The notes: generated by a model from the letters alone, not told the origin. A DNA stretch of 64,000 nt from Gambelia wislizenii (GCA_030847615.1 JAUMIR010000003.1:26348501-26412500); one strand, 5' to 3'; shown: positions 43,404 to 55,330, numbered from the stretch's first letter. Made by a program: numbers and translations.

Positions 43404-44158
43404 TTCATTATCTATAGATTTTCCTTGGTTTTTTTCCAGGCTGTGAGGCTGTGTTCTGGAATAGTTTCTTTCTAATGTTTTGCCTGCATCTGTGGCTGGC
43501 ATCCACAGAGAATGGTTGTGTAGGTGTGTGTGTAGTTTATATGCTGTGACACCCTGTTGGGGAGTATTTGTAAATTTGTGTAATTGAATGGTTAGTTTCT
43601 GGGTATAGAAATGCAAGGCTCGTTAGTGTCTGTTTGGCTAATGGTTGGTTGAATAGCACAAAATGCTATTTGAAAACACAGAAATTCTAGACCAGGCCAA
43701 CAACTATCATGTCAGAATGCACAGGGAAGCTATTGAAATCCACAAACACCTGGACAACTTCAACAGGAAAGAAGAAACCCTAAAAGTAAACAAAACCTGG
43801 CTCCCAGTTTTGAAATACAATAGAATCAAAACTCAGCACTTACAAAGGAATTCCACCCAGGGACAGGGGTATTCCCAGCAGATAATGGCCCATCAACCAA
43901 CCATCAGCCAAACAGACACTAATGAGTCTTGCATTTCTATACCCAGAAACTAACCATTCAATTACACAGATTTACATATACTCCCCAACAGGGGTTCACA
44001 GCATATAAACTCCACACACACACCTACACAACCATTCTCTGAGGATGCCAGCCACAGATGCAGGCAAAACGTCAGAAAGAAACTATTCCACAACACGGCC
44101 TCACAGCCCGGAAAAAAACCAAGGAAAATCTATGGATGCCAGCTGTGAAAGCCTTCGA
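43404..44158 (+). mobile_element. Penelope-like element with inverted 5' copy of its end, copy 2
   Basis: 43404-43650 is the inverted copy of 43905-44130. The plus part 43655-44158 is about 95% identical by eye to copy 1 where they overlap but extends 75 bp further 5'. Only the 3' third of a PLE is present, so it cannot be autonomous. Confidence 0.87.
43663..43953 (+). pseudogene. PLE C-terminal coding piece (end of GIY-YIG region)
   Basis: The 96-codon frame starts 'FENTEILDQANNYHVR' after two residues, then 'REAIEIHKH', 'NFNRKEETLKVNKTWLPVL'. This matches the pattern after the GIY-YIG nuclease in animal PLEs (FE-T-x-IL ... REA-EI-KH ... NFNRE ... W-P-L). The nuclease core itself is missing. 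Confidence 0.85.
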
Positions 44159-44160
44159 AT

Positions 44161-44439
44161 GTTCAGCATAACTCTGAATGAAGCATTAAAAGGCAAGGAA
44201 GCATGACATATATGAGGAAACCAGTGCAACTGGAACACACAGAAAGAGAGTTGGTGCCATGAATAAGGCTCCGATCTTTGGAGAGGCTCCAGTCACTGGA
44301 AATCTGCAGAACTAGAAACGGGGAAAAGGTTAGAAAACCTTTTTGACTAAATCCACTCTATTGCTAATTTCATGTACCAGATTAATCTCTATAGTCCACA
44401 TTTAGTACTGCATGATAAAAAGCCAATGAGATTTTATGC
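44161..44439. other. Unannotated stretch
   Basis: No recognised repeat or gene. Confidence 0.4.
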
Positions 44440-44997
44440 CACATTGATAGGAATGCAGCATCTAGATCAATGGAAGTAATAGTGCCATTCTGTTCTGCTT
44501 TGGTCAGACTTCATCTTGAATACTGTGTCCATTTCTGGGCACCACAATTTAAGAAGGATATTGACAAGATGGAACGTGTCCAGAGGAGAATGACCAAAAT
44601 GGTGAAAGGTCTGGAAGCTATGCCCTATGAGGTGAGGCTTAGGGAGCTGGGTATATTCAGCCTGGAGAACAGAAGGTTAAGAGGTGATACAATAGCCATC
44701 TTTAAATATTTGAAGGGATGTCATACTGAGGATGGAGCAAGCTTGTTTTCTGCTGCTCCAGAGACCAGGACACGGAGCGATGGACTCAAACTACAGGAAA
44801 AGAGATTCCACCCAAACATTAGGAAGAACTTCCTGACAGTAAGAGCAGTTCAGCAGTGGAATGCACTGCCTCATAGTGTAGTGGAGTCTCAAACAGGTTT
44901 TTAAACAGAGGCTGGATAGCCATCTGTCAGGAATGATTTGATTGTGTATTTCTGCATGGCATGGGACTGGACTAGATGACCTTTGTGATTCTATGAT
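44440..44997 (+). mobile_element. CR1 LINE, 5'-truncated, copy 3
   Basis: It begins at the 'RSMEVIVPFCSALVR' region and ends 'ggactggactagatgacctt' and 'gattctatgata'. The frame 44470-44904 stays open for 144 codons ('LHLEYCVHFWAPQF', 'VQRRMTKMVKGLE', 'RRLRGDTIAIFKYLKG', '[15 protein letters not shown]'). The end of the protein is lost at 'VVES' by a small deletion. Confidence 0.9.
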
Positions 44998-46120
44998 ACA
45001 CACCATGAACTAAGCAACCCCTCTATCCTATCTTCAGTGCACTGTCAAACATTTAGGCTTTCAGTTTAAATGTTTTTTCTAGGGCTGGTATCAAGTTTGC
45101 TTTCAGTTATTCAGGGCTGATATAACCAGAATTTTACCACTTTGATTAAATACCTTAGTACAAACCAATATTCTGAGTACACTACCTAGAAAGCCAGGGA
45201 GAACAGTCTACAGTATAGTTGCATGCACATACCCCACTGAAATTAAATCAAGATTAGGATAGAAAAGGTTTCATTGGAGCTTACTCAGGAGAGGTTCCCA
45301 GTGGATTTTGTCATGAAGAAAGCCTTATTATTTACCTTAATGCTACTGTTTTCTGTGTTTTATTTATTATGTGGCTGTTACACACCAATGAGAAGCTGCA
45401 GTGTAGTCAATAAGGTTTTTAATTGCAAAGATTTCCTATGACACGAGTGTTAATGAATGTCAAACCAATAACAGAAAAGACATTACTTGTTTAATGATTG
45501 ATAGAATGAGGGGAAATAAAGCATCAGGTATTTTGCAGGATAAATTGCTGGTGTTCTCTGTTCCTTTACACTTGCAGTATCAGTGCTTAGATCACATGGG
45601 AAGAAATAACAGATGAAGTAGAAGATCATATACTGTTACTCAGTAACAGACCAATAATGATAATTAATGTGCATTTCATTGGATATTTTCGTATTAATTA
45701 ATGACAGAACACATATTTACAACTGAATTTGGTAGAGTTGGCTCTGGGAAGGTCTCATAAATGAGCTTCAGTGTTTTTACTTTCTGACTGTTAGGGCTCT
45801 CATTATACTTTATGGATACTGTCTGCTAAAACATAAACAACAATTGCTTAGTAGTCTTTTGTATAAAATTAGCATTTTAATATTGTGACCCCCCCACCCC
45901 AAAGTCACCTTCAGCATTAAAATTAGGAAAATTTGATGTCTTAAGCTCTTCAGCAACACAACAGGAAGGAAGGAGGCTAAAGGGCAGCCTTCTTCAATTG
46001 AGTCCCTTCACTATGTTTCAAACAACTCCTATCAATTCTAGCTGATTTTGAGGAAGTCTGAAATAACAGGAAAGCAAGAAAATATGCGTATTTTGGAAGC
46101 TTGACTCTGAACCAACTCTA
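44998..46120. other. Repeat-poor stretch; candidate conserved regulatory DNA at 45340-45770
   Basis: No transposon is recognised. The interior is rich in TAAT/ATTA homeodomain-type cores, including 'gataattaatgtgcatttca' and 'gtattaattaatgac'. This composition resembles vertebrate conserved non-coding enhancers. The call rests on composition only. Confidence 0.35.
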
Positions 46121-46122
46121 TA

Positions 46123-46340
46123 CAGGTCAACTCCGTATCCATATCCACAGAACCGGCATCTGCAGTTTCACTTATCCACATCCAAAAACGTACGTCCTCT
46201 CTAAGCATTTTCTATGGTATGCTTCTGCCAGAAGTTGGACCAGAAGTCATTCATTTCAATAGGGTTCACTATTATCTGTGATTTCATGTATCCTTGGTAA
46301 GTCTGGGAATGTATCCCCCACAGATATGGGGTGCGACCTG
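46123..46340. mobile_element. Pogo/Tigger-like MITE, copy 1
   Basis: Termini CAGGTCAACTCCGTATCC and GGGGTGCGACCTG are inverted, with TA on both sides (46121-46122, 46341-46342), the Tc1/mariner-pogo signature. The interior has the usual 'ccacatccaaaaacgta' and 'tttcaatagggttcac' blocks. It is non-coding. Confidence 0.75.
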
Positions 46341-46342
46341 TA

Positions 46343-46925
46343 TTCATACTTTAAGTTCATTCCAAATCAGTATTGACATTTGGTTAATTATTTGGTTATG
46401 TTAATATATATATAACACTTCACAATGTCAAAGAAGACAGATCCTATCTGAAGGAATTCATGGTCTAAAATTGGACATGTAGGAGACAACTGAAAAAAAG
46501 GGGAATAAAATGGAAGCATGTGGCCAAACAGGGGTGAGGTAGGCATGTAATGTAGGTGTTGAAATAAATGAAAGAAGTAGGAATGTCATGATTTTTTTTT
46601 TTAAAAAAAACATAAACTATTTTCAAGTTTTCATAATCCTCACTGAGAAAAACAGGTGGGTTAGAGCTTTGGGGCATTCCCAGATGTATGTACTTTCTAT
46701 CTGACATGGTGGCTATCAGTTCATTTGCTTGTAGCATAGCAAAGGCATATGAAAAGTTATTCAGACTGTTATTCCAAGTTATTTCCACATAGTTGCAGAA
46801 ACAGACTATTTAAAACTAGGAAACATAAAGTATTAAAATAAACATTATGACTTCACAAAATATCTAAGCGGTTACTGAAAGATTCTGGGAGTACTTGCAT
46901 CTGTTTACGCTATCCAGACAATCTC
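46343..46925. other. Unannotated stretch
   Basis: No gene; the 107-codon minus-strand frame (46465-46788) contains a poly-K stretch from a T/A run. Confidence 0.4.
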
Positions 46926-46929
46926 CCTA

Positions 46930-47830
46930 TGTGAAGCTGCCAGAGTTTTAGGGGTTTCTCTTGGTCCCTCCACCATCATATGCCCATCTGGTGATGACGT
47001 TGGAGAGAGCCTTCTTGATGACTGCTCCCAACCTGTGGAATTCCCTTTCATGGGTATTTAGGCTGGCCCCTGTCTGATCTCCTTTTGTTGGCAAACAACA
47101 GGATTTGAACAGGATTTTAGTAATTAATTTGGTTCTAGGGAGCATTTGATGGGCTGACTCTGCTATATTTTTAACTTTATTGTTGCATTTTAAAAAATGA
47201 TTTTGTACCTTTTAAAATGTAATGGTGTTTTACTGTGACAGTTGTTTAATTGTGTTTTCATAGACTCATAGAATCTCAGAGTTGAAAGGGACTACAAAGG
47301 TCATCTAGTCCAACTCCCTGTCATGCAGGAGTACACAACCAAAGCACTCTTGAAAGATACCCATCCAACTTCTGTTTAAAGACCTCCAGAGATGGAGATT
47401 ACACCACCTTCTGAGGCATTCTATTCCACTGCTAAACATTTCTTACAGTAAAGAAAAGTTCTTCCCAATGTTTAAGTGGAATCTGTTTCCTTGTAATTTG
47501 AACCTGTCGATTCGTGTTCTGGAGCAGCAGAAAACAAGCTCACTCCAGTTTTTACATGACATCATTTAAAGATTTTTAAAGATATTTAAAGATAGCTATC
47601 ATGTCAGGTCTCTATCCTCTCTTCTCCAGCTAAACATACCCAGTTCCCTCAGTTGTTCCTCATAAGGCTTGGTTTCTAGAACTTTGGTAATCTTGGTCAC
47701 CTTTCTCTAGATACAGTCCAGTTTAGCTTTTTTTTAATCATCAGATTTTTAACTTATCTTGATTTTAGCCTCCTGGGTCTCATGTTGGGAGAAAGGCAGC
47801 ATATAAATAAAACAAACAAGAAAACAAATA
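46930..47830 (+). mobile_element. L2 LINE 3' end, split by CR1
   Basis: The first part gives 'ERAFLMTAPNLWNSLSWVF' and 'RLAPV', the L2 C-terminus. It then has a T-rich 3' UTR to 47260. The ending 'cctcctgggtctcatgttgg', 'gagaaaggcagcatataaat' and A-rich AAATAAATAAA lies at 47765-47830, after the CR1 insert. Joined, the two parts form one element, so CR1 came later. Confidence 0.8.
47262..47735 (-). mobile_element. CR1 LINE, 5'-truncated, copy 4
   Basis: The minus-strand 3' end 'ggagttggactagatgacct' and 'tctgagattctatgagtcta' are canonical. The protein remnant ('LRELGMFSW', 'RRDRDLT', 'NTNRQVQITRKQIPL'-like pieces) is decayed. No clear TSD. Confidence 0.85.
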
Positions 47831-50800
47831 AATAAAATCTATCACATGAGCCTTCATTGTTAAATCTATGAGGAATTGATTAGCTCTGTAGTTCTTCATA
47901 TTTAGTGGTTATTTGTATACTATGTATACTTATGTGATAGTGTCTGGTGGCTTCTTGATAATGTCTTCCTGAGGTCAATTTTGAAGACCTTTTCATAGCA
48001 ACATTCATGTCAAAGAATCTGAAAGCAGAAATAAACCTAATTAGATAATTGTGAAGTGACACAAGTGTGAAACATTTCAAATTGATAGTTACACATGAAT
48101 AGTAGAAATAAATTTCATACATGTAAAAATGTCTAATTTTGATGCCTATCCTTGTATATGGAATAATATGCTTTCATTTACTTGTTATACTTTTATATTT
48201 ATCTTCTCTGAATAAAGCACATACTATTCTTCTTTGGAGCTTACATGATCCAGCTAAGTATTGATCAGATACACATCTGGTTTGGATCAATGCCATTGGG
48301 TTTTCCTAACAGCATTAGATTTTCCTAAACCATTTACTTGGACTATTGGCATTTATAACATGTTGCAAGAGATGTGGTGCTATTTGGCTGTGTTTCTCAG
48401 GCTTTTCCCTGGTACAGACTTTTCATTTGTCCTCTGCAGTTGTATCCAGGCATTTGTATCCATATATATACATTTGTATCCAGATATTTCACATGTCCTT
48501 TCCTGTAGAGACATCCAGTGACTGGCTTCATTTTGTAAAATGTTCCATCTTTTCCCAGAAACTTTGCTGAAGTCCCAAGTGATCACTCTGTTGAATTCAA
48601 TCCCATTGGATGGTGTCTCATTTTAAAAGCCAATGTGTTACATTTTAGTAGCAAGGGCTGAGAAAGGGCTGTATCGTTTGTCAGAAGCACATGTTGAAGC
48701 CCTAGTGGTGTTTCTTGTTCAGAGTCTCTTAGTGTGGTAATGAAATGCATAAAGCAAAGAGGCTCATCCATATAAATAGGTAATTTAAATAATGAGGAAG
48801 GAGGAAGGATGTGGCTTGGTGTCAGTACAGATTAATTAGGACATAAAATAAATAACCTACTTAACAGCATTGGCTGCTTCAACTAGAAAGTACCCTATTA
48901 GTGGGAAATGAAGTTAATGTCACTGACAGTCTAATTACAGGTTTGTTAACTGGATCCATTATGATATTTTGTTAATTCCTAGGGCTTGTTAGTAGGTGTA
49001 CTTCATTATTTATTTATTTTAAAAAAATCTTCAGTAAAGACCAAAGTAAGGTTATTTGCCAGTTCTGCATCCTGGCCATGCATAAGTATCTTGCATTGTG
49101 GAAACCTAACCATGGCTATGCCAAACACACTGGCTAATTCTAGGGGGTCCCTTGTTTAACATCATGGCTGATGTAATGGTCCACAACTCTGTAGCTATGA
49201 ATACGTGCATTTATCTAATGCATGGCCACCCAGGGAAATAAGGAACAGATGTTAACAATAATTTTAATGCCCACAGCCTTTTGGTTGTTGTTGATGCTTG
49301 TTTTTTTAAAAAAATGTACAGTCAAAATGTATGGAATTTTTATATATTAAGCCTTTCGGTGTCATAAACTTACTTCGTGTGAGATATGTTCAAAATAACT
49401 TTATTTAAGCAGAAATATACCTACAAACAAAATATGTCTTACATTAGCTAGACACTTGACCATTGGCTTTCTCAGTTTCAGCAGTGAAAATGAAAAGAAA
49501 TGCAAAATTCAGTTCTTGACTAAAAAAAAAATCATATTACATGTACTGTATGAGTCTTTGTTAGACCCTGGTATATTTCTTGTACCAGTTAGGATAATTT
49601 CTCAGTGGATGTAAATCATTCTCTGCAAGCAGGTTTCTAAATAATATGTATGTCTGTGGTGCTATTATCAGAATGCCAGAAAGGAACTTTGTTCATCTCT
49701 TCTTATAGGAAGTATGAAAAAAATAGCAAAAACCAAGCAGACAGACAAGGAAATAATCCCCCAGAATTTTGGGTGGCTTGAGAATGAAACTTTTTACATC
49801 TTTGTAACGTTTGAGGTTTTCTGCCTCAAAAACCTATGATTGATTTGTTCCTTGTACATTCAGTTCTTCAGTGACAAACACCTGCACCATCTATTTCTAC
49901 TTGACCATTCTACCTTCATCATATGTAAGATATTCTGACAATTTCCAACAGTTCTGTTAGCCAGCTCAATGCATAGTCCTTCTCAAGGATGAAGTATGCC
50001 ACCATGGTGTGGCCAGGTAGGGTTCTAAAGGAGTTAATTAGAAAATAGGAAATAAAAAGTTAGTGATTCACCATCATTTAGATAACATTCTTAAATGTTT
50101 GTGTGTTCGTTTGTTGAATTTATATCCCACCTTGCTCCAAAAATGTTAATAGCAAAGACATTAAAATGCAACATCTTGCCATCATCACCTACCAAAGAGC
50201 ATATTTTAGTCTTTGCAGCCGTGTTTGTAAATTCCTGTCTTTACTGATTTGTTTGCTATTTTACAAGTATTGTCTTGTTTAAATAAGAGGTTCTCTTTCG
50301 GGCTTGGGTTTTGAGAAAAGAACGAGTGTATCTGTTGTTTTGATCTAACAAGGAAACATGTTGGTGACACTTTCAGTGAAAGTGAAACAAAACCCCTTGT
50401 AGAAAAGGTAAATAAATTTTGAAGGAGCACAAAGACTGATAATCTTAAGGTCCAGTTTTATTTCATGACTGTATAGGTGGAAATGCAGGCTGAATTTTCC
50501 TATTGATGATCTTCCTTATCCTGCTCCTGCTCTTACAGTCTCCTCCTGAACATCTGGGTGGCCATTTGTTCTGTTTTGTAGGGAGAAATCTGTTTGAAAA
50601 TGTCCACTATTTGAAAGGCCTTAGGGTTTAAAGATAAAGAATAATAAGAAGCAAGATCACCCCAGAAACAGTACCACCAATTCAAGAGGTACAATCAGAA
50701 TATATTGTTTCTGATTCTTTAACATAATATTCTGCCAAAACTAACACCCACTTTGCACAATCCGGTGCCACAATGGCCCAACTCTGTCCACCAAACATTC

Positions 50801-51840
50801 TTTTCAAAACAGATCAGCTCCATCAGCACTTCTGCTTGGCTTCAACCAATATTAGTAACCATTAATAACAATAATGAGGGCTGATGCAGATTCTCATACT
50901 ATCTGCTACTTATAGGGGGAAAATATCTGATATAATGGTAAGCATGTTCTACAAATACTTGCCATTTTTTAAAAACCAAAACAAATGCTTGATTTTTAAT
51001 CATACTGTCTGCAGGCTCCTTTTTCCGTTTTACTCTGAGGTATGACATTGCATTTTCAGTATGAAGTCATTCCAGTGTTGTTATGATCTAGAAAGTCACT
51101 TTGAATTCAAATATAAAATAAGACCATCCATCATGTTAACAATTTAATTACCTTAGTATATATTTTTTCAGCAAAAAGGTGGGGGGCGCCTATTATTTGT
51201 TGTTGCAATATCTTATTACAGATTCATTGCCTCAGGATGGCAGGGCCTGTCACTAAAGTAGGCCTTGTGGTTAGAAAAGCCTAGATATGAAGTAGATAAG
51301 ACATGTAGTCCTTGTGCCTTCTGTTGGGGCCTACTCCATTTTTATGTTCGCTTGAGGCCTTTACCTGTTAGATTCCCTGTAATCTTTGTTGCAAGAATGG
51401 AATGGTGACTTGTAAAAGTAATGAAGCATGACAAGGATATTGAAAGGGTAGAGTAAAGCAGAAATGTGATATTTTCTATCTTCTGTGGACCCAGGAAATA
51501 GGACTCCTGCTGTTGAGTCTAGCTTGGGAAATTGCCTTCACATTCCCTACAAACAAAAGTCCAGAGATGCATTGTTCAGTCCTTTTGGAAGAGTCCATGT
51601 AATCAATGCAGGGGGCTTTATCTGATTGTCTAACCATCTGGTTTCTTAATGACTGAAGGTTAAGCACAGAGGGAAGGAGGGGATTAGAATTGGGACAGGA
51701 GCAAAGAGGATGTGTTCATTTTTCACCAAAGTTATTTATTCCATGCATAGTATAATTTATTCCCTTTGAAATAGTACAGCAAACTCTGTGGGTGAATTTG
51801 TTTTCATTAATAATAAATGTGTCAGAAAGTATATGTATAT
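47831..51840. other. 4-kb repeat-poor stretch
   Basis: Apart from a minus-strand LINE tail near 50105-50145 ('gaatttatatcccaccttgc'), no transposon is visible. No exon with splice sites and a plausible protein can be supported. 48780-49010 is the most enhancer-like part (several TAATTA/TTAATT cores). The lack of transposons over 4 kb contrasts with the rest of the window. Confidence 0.4.
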
Positions 51841-51857
51841 GTCAAAGACATAGCTGT

Positions 51858-52590
51858 GTTAGTCTGGAATATCAGTAAGCAGGGGGGTCTTGTAGTGCCT
51901 TTGAGACTGGGAGAAAATTGTAGAATAATCTTCTGTAGACTTATGACTCTATCAGACCCCCACCATAAACCCCATTATTTTACCAGCATAACTTTGATGT
52001 TTTTATGCCAGCAAAAGAACTCCCCATGCCACACTTACCTTCTATCCCAGCAAAAGGCTTCCTGGAAATGAACAAGGAGTGAACAGATCTCTGTTCACTT
52101 CCTCATTTGAAATCCCATGGATTCTTGCAAGAATACCTAGTGTGGGAAATTCAAAAATAAAAACAAAAAGAACACTCAAAAAGTTTCAAAAAGCACAGCA
52201 ACACACTTAAAAACTTCCCAACCGGGAGGATCATAAAAATTCAGCTACCTGGATGTTGCAATCTCACCCAGAAGTGTTTTCACCAGACTGGCATTGACAC
52301 TGCATTCATGTGAGTACAATGGCACAAAGTTTCAAATGCTGGCAATGCTGGCACAAAAGTACCACGGGGATCAATTGACGGCTTGAGCCATAAAAAAAAA
52401 AAGTTGGGTTTTTAACTGGGCATGATTGCGAAAGGGCAACATCATGTTGTATGCACACCCTTTTGCAATCATTAGGTGTCTTTGTGATACCTTATTTGCC
52501 TTGTCTGATAAAGCCCTTAGTCTACTTCCTCAGAGCATCTGACTAAGTCTACAAAAGTTTATACTACAGTTTTTTCTCTCTCTATATATA
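51858..52590 (-). mobile_element. Penelope-like (Poseidon-type) tail in inverted arrangement
   Basis: 51858-51943 plus 52517-52540 form the minus-strand tail ('cagctgtgttagtctgg', 'cctttgagactggg', 'gtagacttagtctacttcctc' once the nested element is removed). From 52541 the same tail resumes on the plus strand ('ctaagtctacaaaagtttat'). It is the same family as 33042. A TATATGTATATG/TATATATATG pair at the edges may be the TSD. Confidence 0.8.
51944..52516 (-). mobile_element. TIR transposon, GGACTTTATCAGAC family, copy C
   Basis: Inserted in the PLE tail, with TTA on both sides (51941-51943, 52517-52519). Removing one TTA and the element restores GTAGACTTAGTCTAC, as in other PLE tails. Ends are TGACTCTATCAGAC and GTCTGATAAAGCCC. 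The interior is collinear with copies A and B on the opposite strand. Length 573 bp. Confidence 0.93.
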
Positions 52591-53189
52591 TGAAGTGCAA
52601 GGATAGTTGGGCATGATAGCCAAATCAGAACTTGAAAGTAAATACAAGTTATATGTAATTGATCCTATTTTACCTTAACCACTGCACATTGTTAAAGATA
52701 GCCATAACAGATGCTAACTACCTGAGGGCAACTCATTACTTTTTTAAAGTGCTGAGCCAAAAATAATGTTTCATGGCAAATAATGTTCATGATCAGCATT
52801 TGACACCATACAAGAACCTCATGACAGTCTTCATAGTGGCCTGTAGGAGATACCGCCATGATTTTTTCCATGTTATCCCTTTGTCTCTGATATAGCAACT
52901 GAAGAGTTACCCAGCACTGCTCCAAGTCAATGATTTGTATCAGGGACTTCCAGTGGCTCATCCATACTTTGCATTTTACACGACTATTCGTATTTGCTTT
53001 TTTACACAATTATTCTTCCATTGAATCAGTTGCAATCCATTGTTATATCATCCACAGGGACAGTTTGGCCTTTCTGCAGTATTCCTAGTCTCATCTGTTT
53101 ATCATGTTGCTAAAGAACAACTCAGTAAGGATGAAGTCAGCCTGACTGATTTCTTTTGGGAGAGAGTTTCACAATAGAGGTACTGCTAT
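52591..53189. other. Unannotated stretch
   Basis: No gene or repeat identified. Confidence 0.4.
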
Positions 53190-53500
53190 AGAGAAAACCT
53201 TGTCTTGTAGACAGCAGCCTAACCCCTTAGGAGTGGGACACACAGCAAGGCCTCCACTGATGAGATCCACTGAAGATCTCAAATTCCAGACAGGCTTATA
53301 TGGGAAGAGGCAGCTTGTCAGATAGCATTGACCCCAAGCCATTTCAGACTCGATGTGTCAAAACCACCACATTGAATTGAACAAATTGCCAGCCAGTGCA
53401 CTTAGTTCAGGACCAGTGATATGGCTACTGCATTTTGCACTAGCTGTAGCTTCAAACATGTTTCAAGAGCAGCCCCTAACAATCAAGATCTTGACTGAAA
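53190..53500 (-). mobile_element. L2-like LINE coding fragment
   Basis: On the minus strand the pieces 'TGPELSALA', 'SEMAWGQCYL', 'LPYKPVWNLRSS' follow the L2 pattern (QLVQNAAAR-LTG ... GLGP-YL ... PY-P-R-LRSS). Frames are interrupted. No tail is present. Confidence 0.65.
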
Positions 53501-53710
53501 TTGCAAATTATTCAAATTTGTGGAAGGACTAACCAGGATTGCCCTGAGCCATACTTGCAAATCTGCTTCACATAATGACTGGAGATCTTGATTATTATCG
53601 TCATTACGAGTGACTTTGATTTGGGTTCAACAGGAAAAACCATGTATATACCAAACCATGGAATGGAGAAGGGGTAGGGAGGCATAACCATGTAATCCCA
53701 CAATATATTC
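53501..53710. other. Unannotated stretch
   Basis: No recognised feature. Confidence 0.4.
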
Positions 53711-53968
53711 CATATCCTCCAACATTTCACAGATGAAAAGTGGAACAGAAGTGGTTGGAATGTAGTCAAGATGTCAAAGGCTATTAATGAAGAAGAACAC
53801 ACAAGGCTGGAGAGGCTGCATAAGTTGGCTTTTGCCTGAGCCTACAGGGAAGGGCAAGACTCTGCCCTCTCCTTTCCTCTCCCCCTGCTGATTGCAAATT
53901 ACTTATGCACTTTTGATTCTGTTTGCAGCAATTGAAGTAAGCTGAGCACAAAGGAGGAAAGTAGGAAG
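53711..53968 (+). mobile_element. Short DNA transposon, 'CATACCCTCCAA' family, copy 4 (3' end lost)
   Basis: It starts 'catatcctccaacatttcac' and shares 'ggctggagaggctgca' and 'ttgcagcaattgaagtaagc' with the other copies. It stops where CR1 copy 5 begins. Confidence 0.75.
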
Positions 53969-55330
53969 ATCATTGAATTACAGAGTTGGGAGGGGCCTCA
54001 TGGGAAATCGAGTCCAATCCCCTGCTCAATGCAGCATCTCCATCTAAAGCATCCCTAGCTGGTAGCTGCCCAGCCTCTTTTGAATGCATCCAAAGAAGGA
54101 GACCCCACCACCTCTCTAGGCAATTGGCTTCATTGCCAAACCACTCATACTGTCAAGAAGTTCCTTCTAATGTTAAATCAAAATCTACTCTCCTATAACT
54201 TCAAACCATTAGACCAGGTCCTATCCCTGGTGCAGCAGAAAACATGCCTTTCCCCTACTCTCTGTGACAGCCTTTGAGATATTTAAAGACTACTATCATA
54301 TCACTTCTCAGTCTTCTCTTCACCAAGTTGAACATGTCCATCTCCTTCAACCATTCCTCATATGTTTTGTTCTCCACACCTCTTATCCTTGCTGCCCTTC
54401 TTTGAACGTGCTCCAACTTGTCTATATCTTTCTTAAAATGATGTGCCTAGAACTGAATGGAGTACTCCAGATGAGGCCTGATCAGTGCAGAATACAGTGG
54501 GACTAATCCTTCCCTCAACTTGGAAACTGCTTCTATTAATTCTGGCTAAAATAGCATTCACCTTCTTTGGTGTAGCATCACATTGCTGGCTCATGTTCAA
54601 ACTTATGATCAATGATAACCCTACATGTCCTTTTCACATGTGGTACTGCTGAGCCATGTATTCCCCATCTTATACCTGTGCATTTGTTTTTTGTGGTTTA
54701 AATGCAAATTTTGCATTTGTCTCTACTGAATTTCATTTTACTAATTGATGCCCAATTTTCTAGTTTATCTAGGTACTTTTGAATTCTGTTCCGATCTTCC
54801 AATGTGCTAGCCACTTGTCCCAGTTTTCTGTTATCTTTAAATTTGACAAGGATTCCCTTCAGCTTGTCATATAAGTCATCAATGAAAATATTGAAGAGTA
54901 ATGGCCCTAGGACACAACTCAGAGGCACTCTTCCAGTTTAAAGTGCAGCCATTGATGGTGATTCTTTGAGCATGGTTTTCCACCCAATTATGGCTCCATC
55001 TGACAGTGTTCCCATCTATTCCACATTTTGTGAAGTCGAAGGCTTTCACGACTGGCATCCATAGGTTTTCTGTGGGTTTTTTCCAGACTGTGAGGTCATT
55101 TTTCAGGAAGAAGATGCCAGCCACAGATGCAGGCGAAACGTCAGAAATAAACTCTTCCAGAACAATGGCCTTACAGCCCCAGAAAAAACCCATGGAAAAC
55201 CTATTCCACATTTAAACGGTTTGCTAATCAAAATATTATGGGGAACCGTATGAAATGCTTTGCTGAAATCCAGATATATGACATCCCCATTATTCCTACC
55301 ATCTACTAAACTAAGTGACCTGATAAAAGA
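53969..55330 (-). mobile_element. CR1 LINE, longest copy, split by a PLE tail
   Basis: The minus-strand element runs from the RT palm ('VIYLDFSKAFHTVPH', with the catalytic D of motif A, 55290-55330) to the CR1 3' end at 53969. The F/YxDD region falls near 54840-54890 ('FIDDLYDKLKG...VKFKDN', Ala-Asp-Asp replaced by Lys-Asp-Asn). The PLE insertion at 55029-55200 interrupts it. Many stops; inactive. Confidence 0.88.
55029..55200. mobile_element. Penelope-like hairpin insertion with 13-bp TSD
   Basis: A 172-bp insertion of two opposed PLE tails: 'ggttttctgtgggttttttc' on the left pairs with 'gaaaaaacccatggaaaac' on the right. The exact TSD CTATTCCACATTT lies at 55016-55028 and 55201-55213, inside CR1. 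Confidence 0.9.

Noticed and set aside
43041..43616. 191-codon minus-strand frame
   Set aside because: It runs antisense across two PLE copies and a CAT microsatellite; the sense strand carries the recognised PLE protein.
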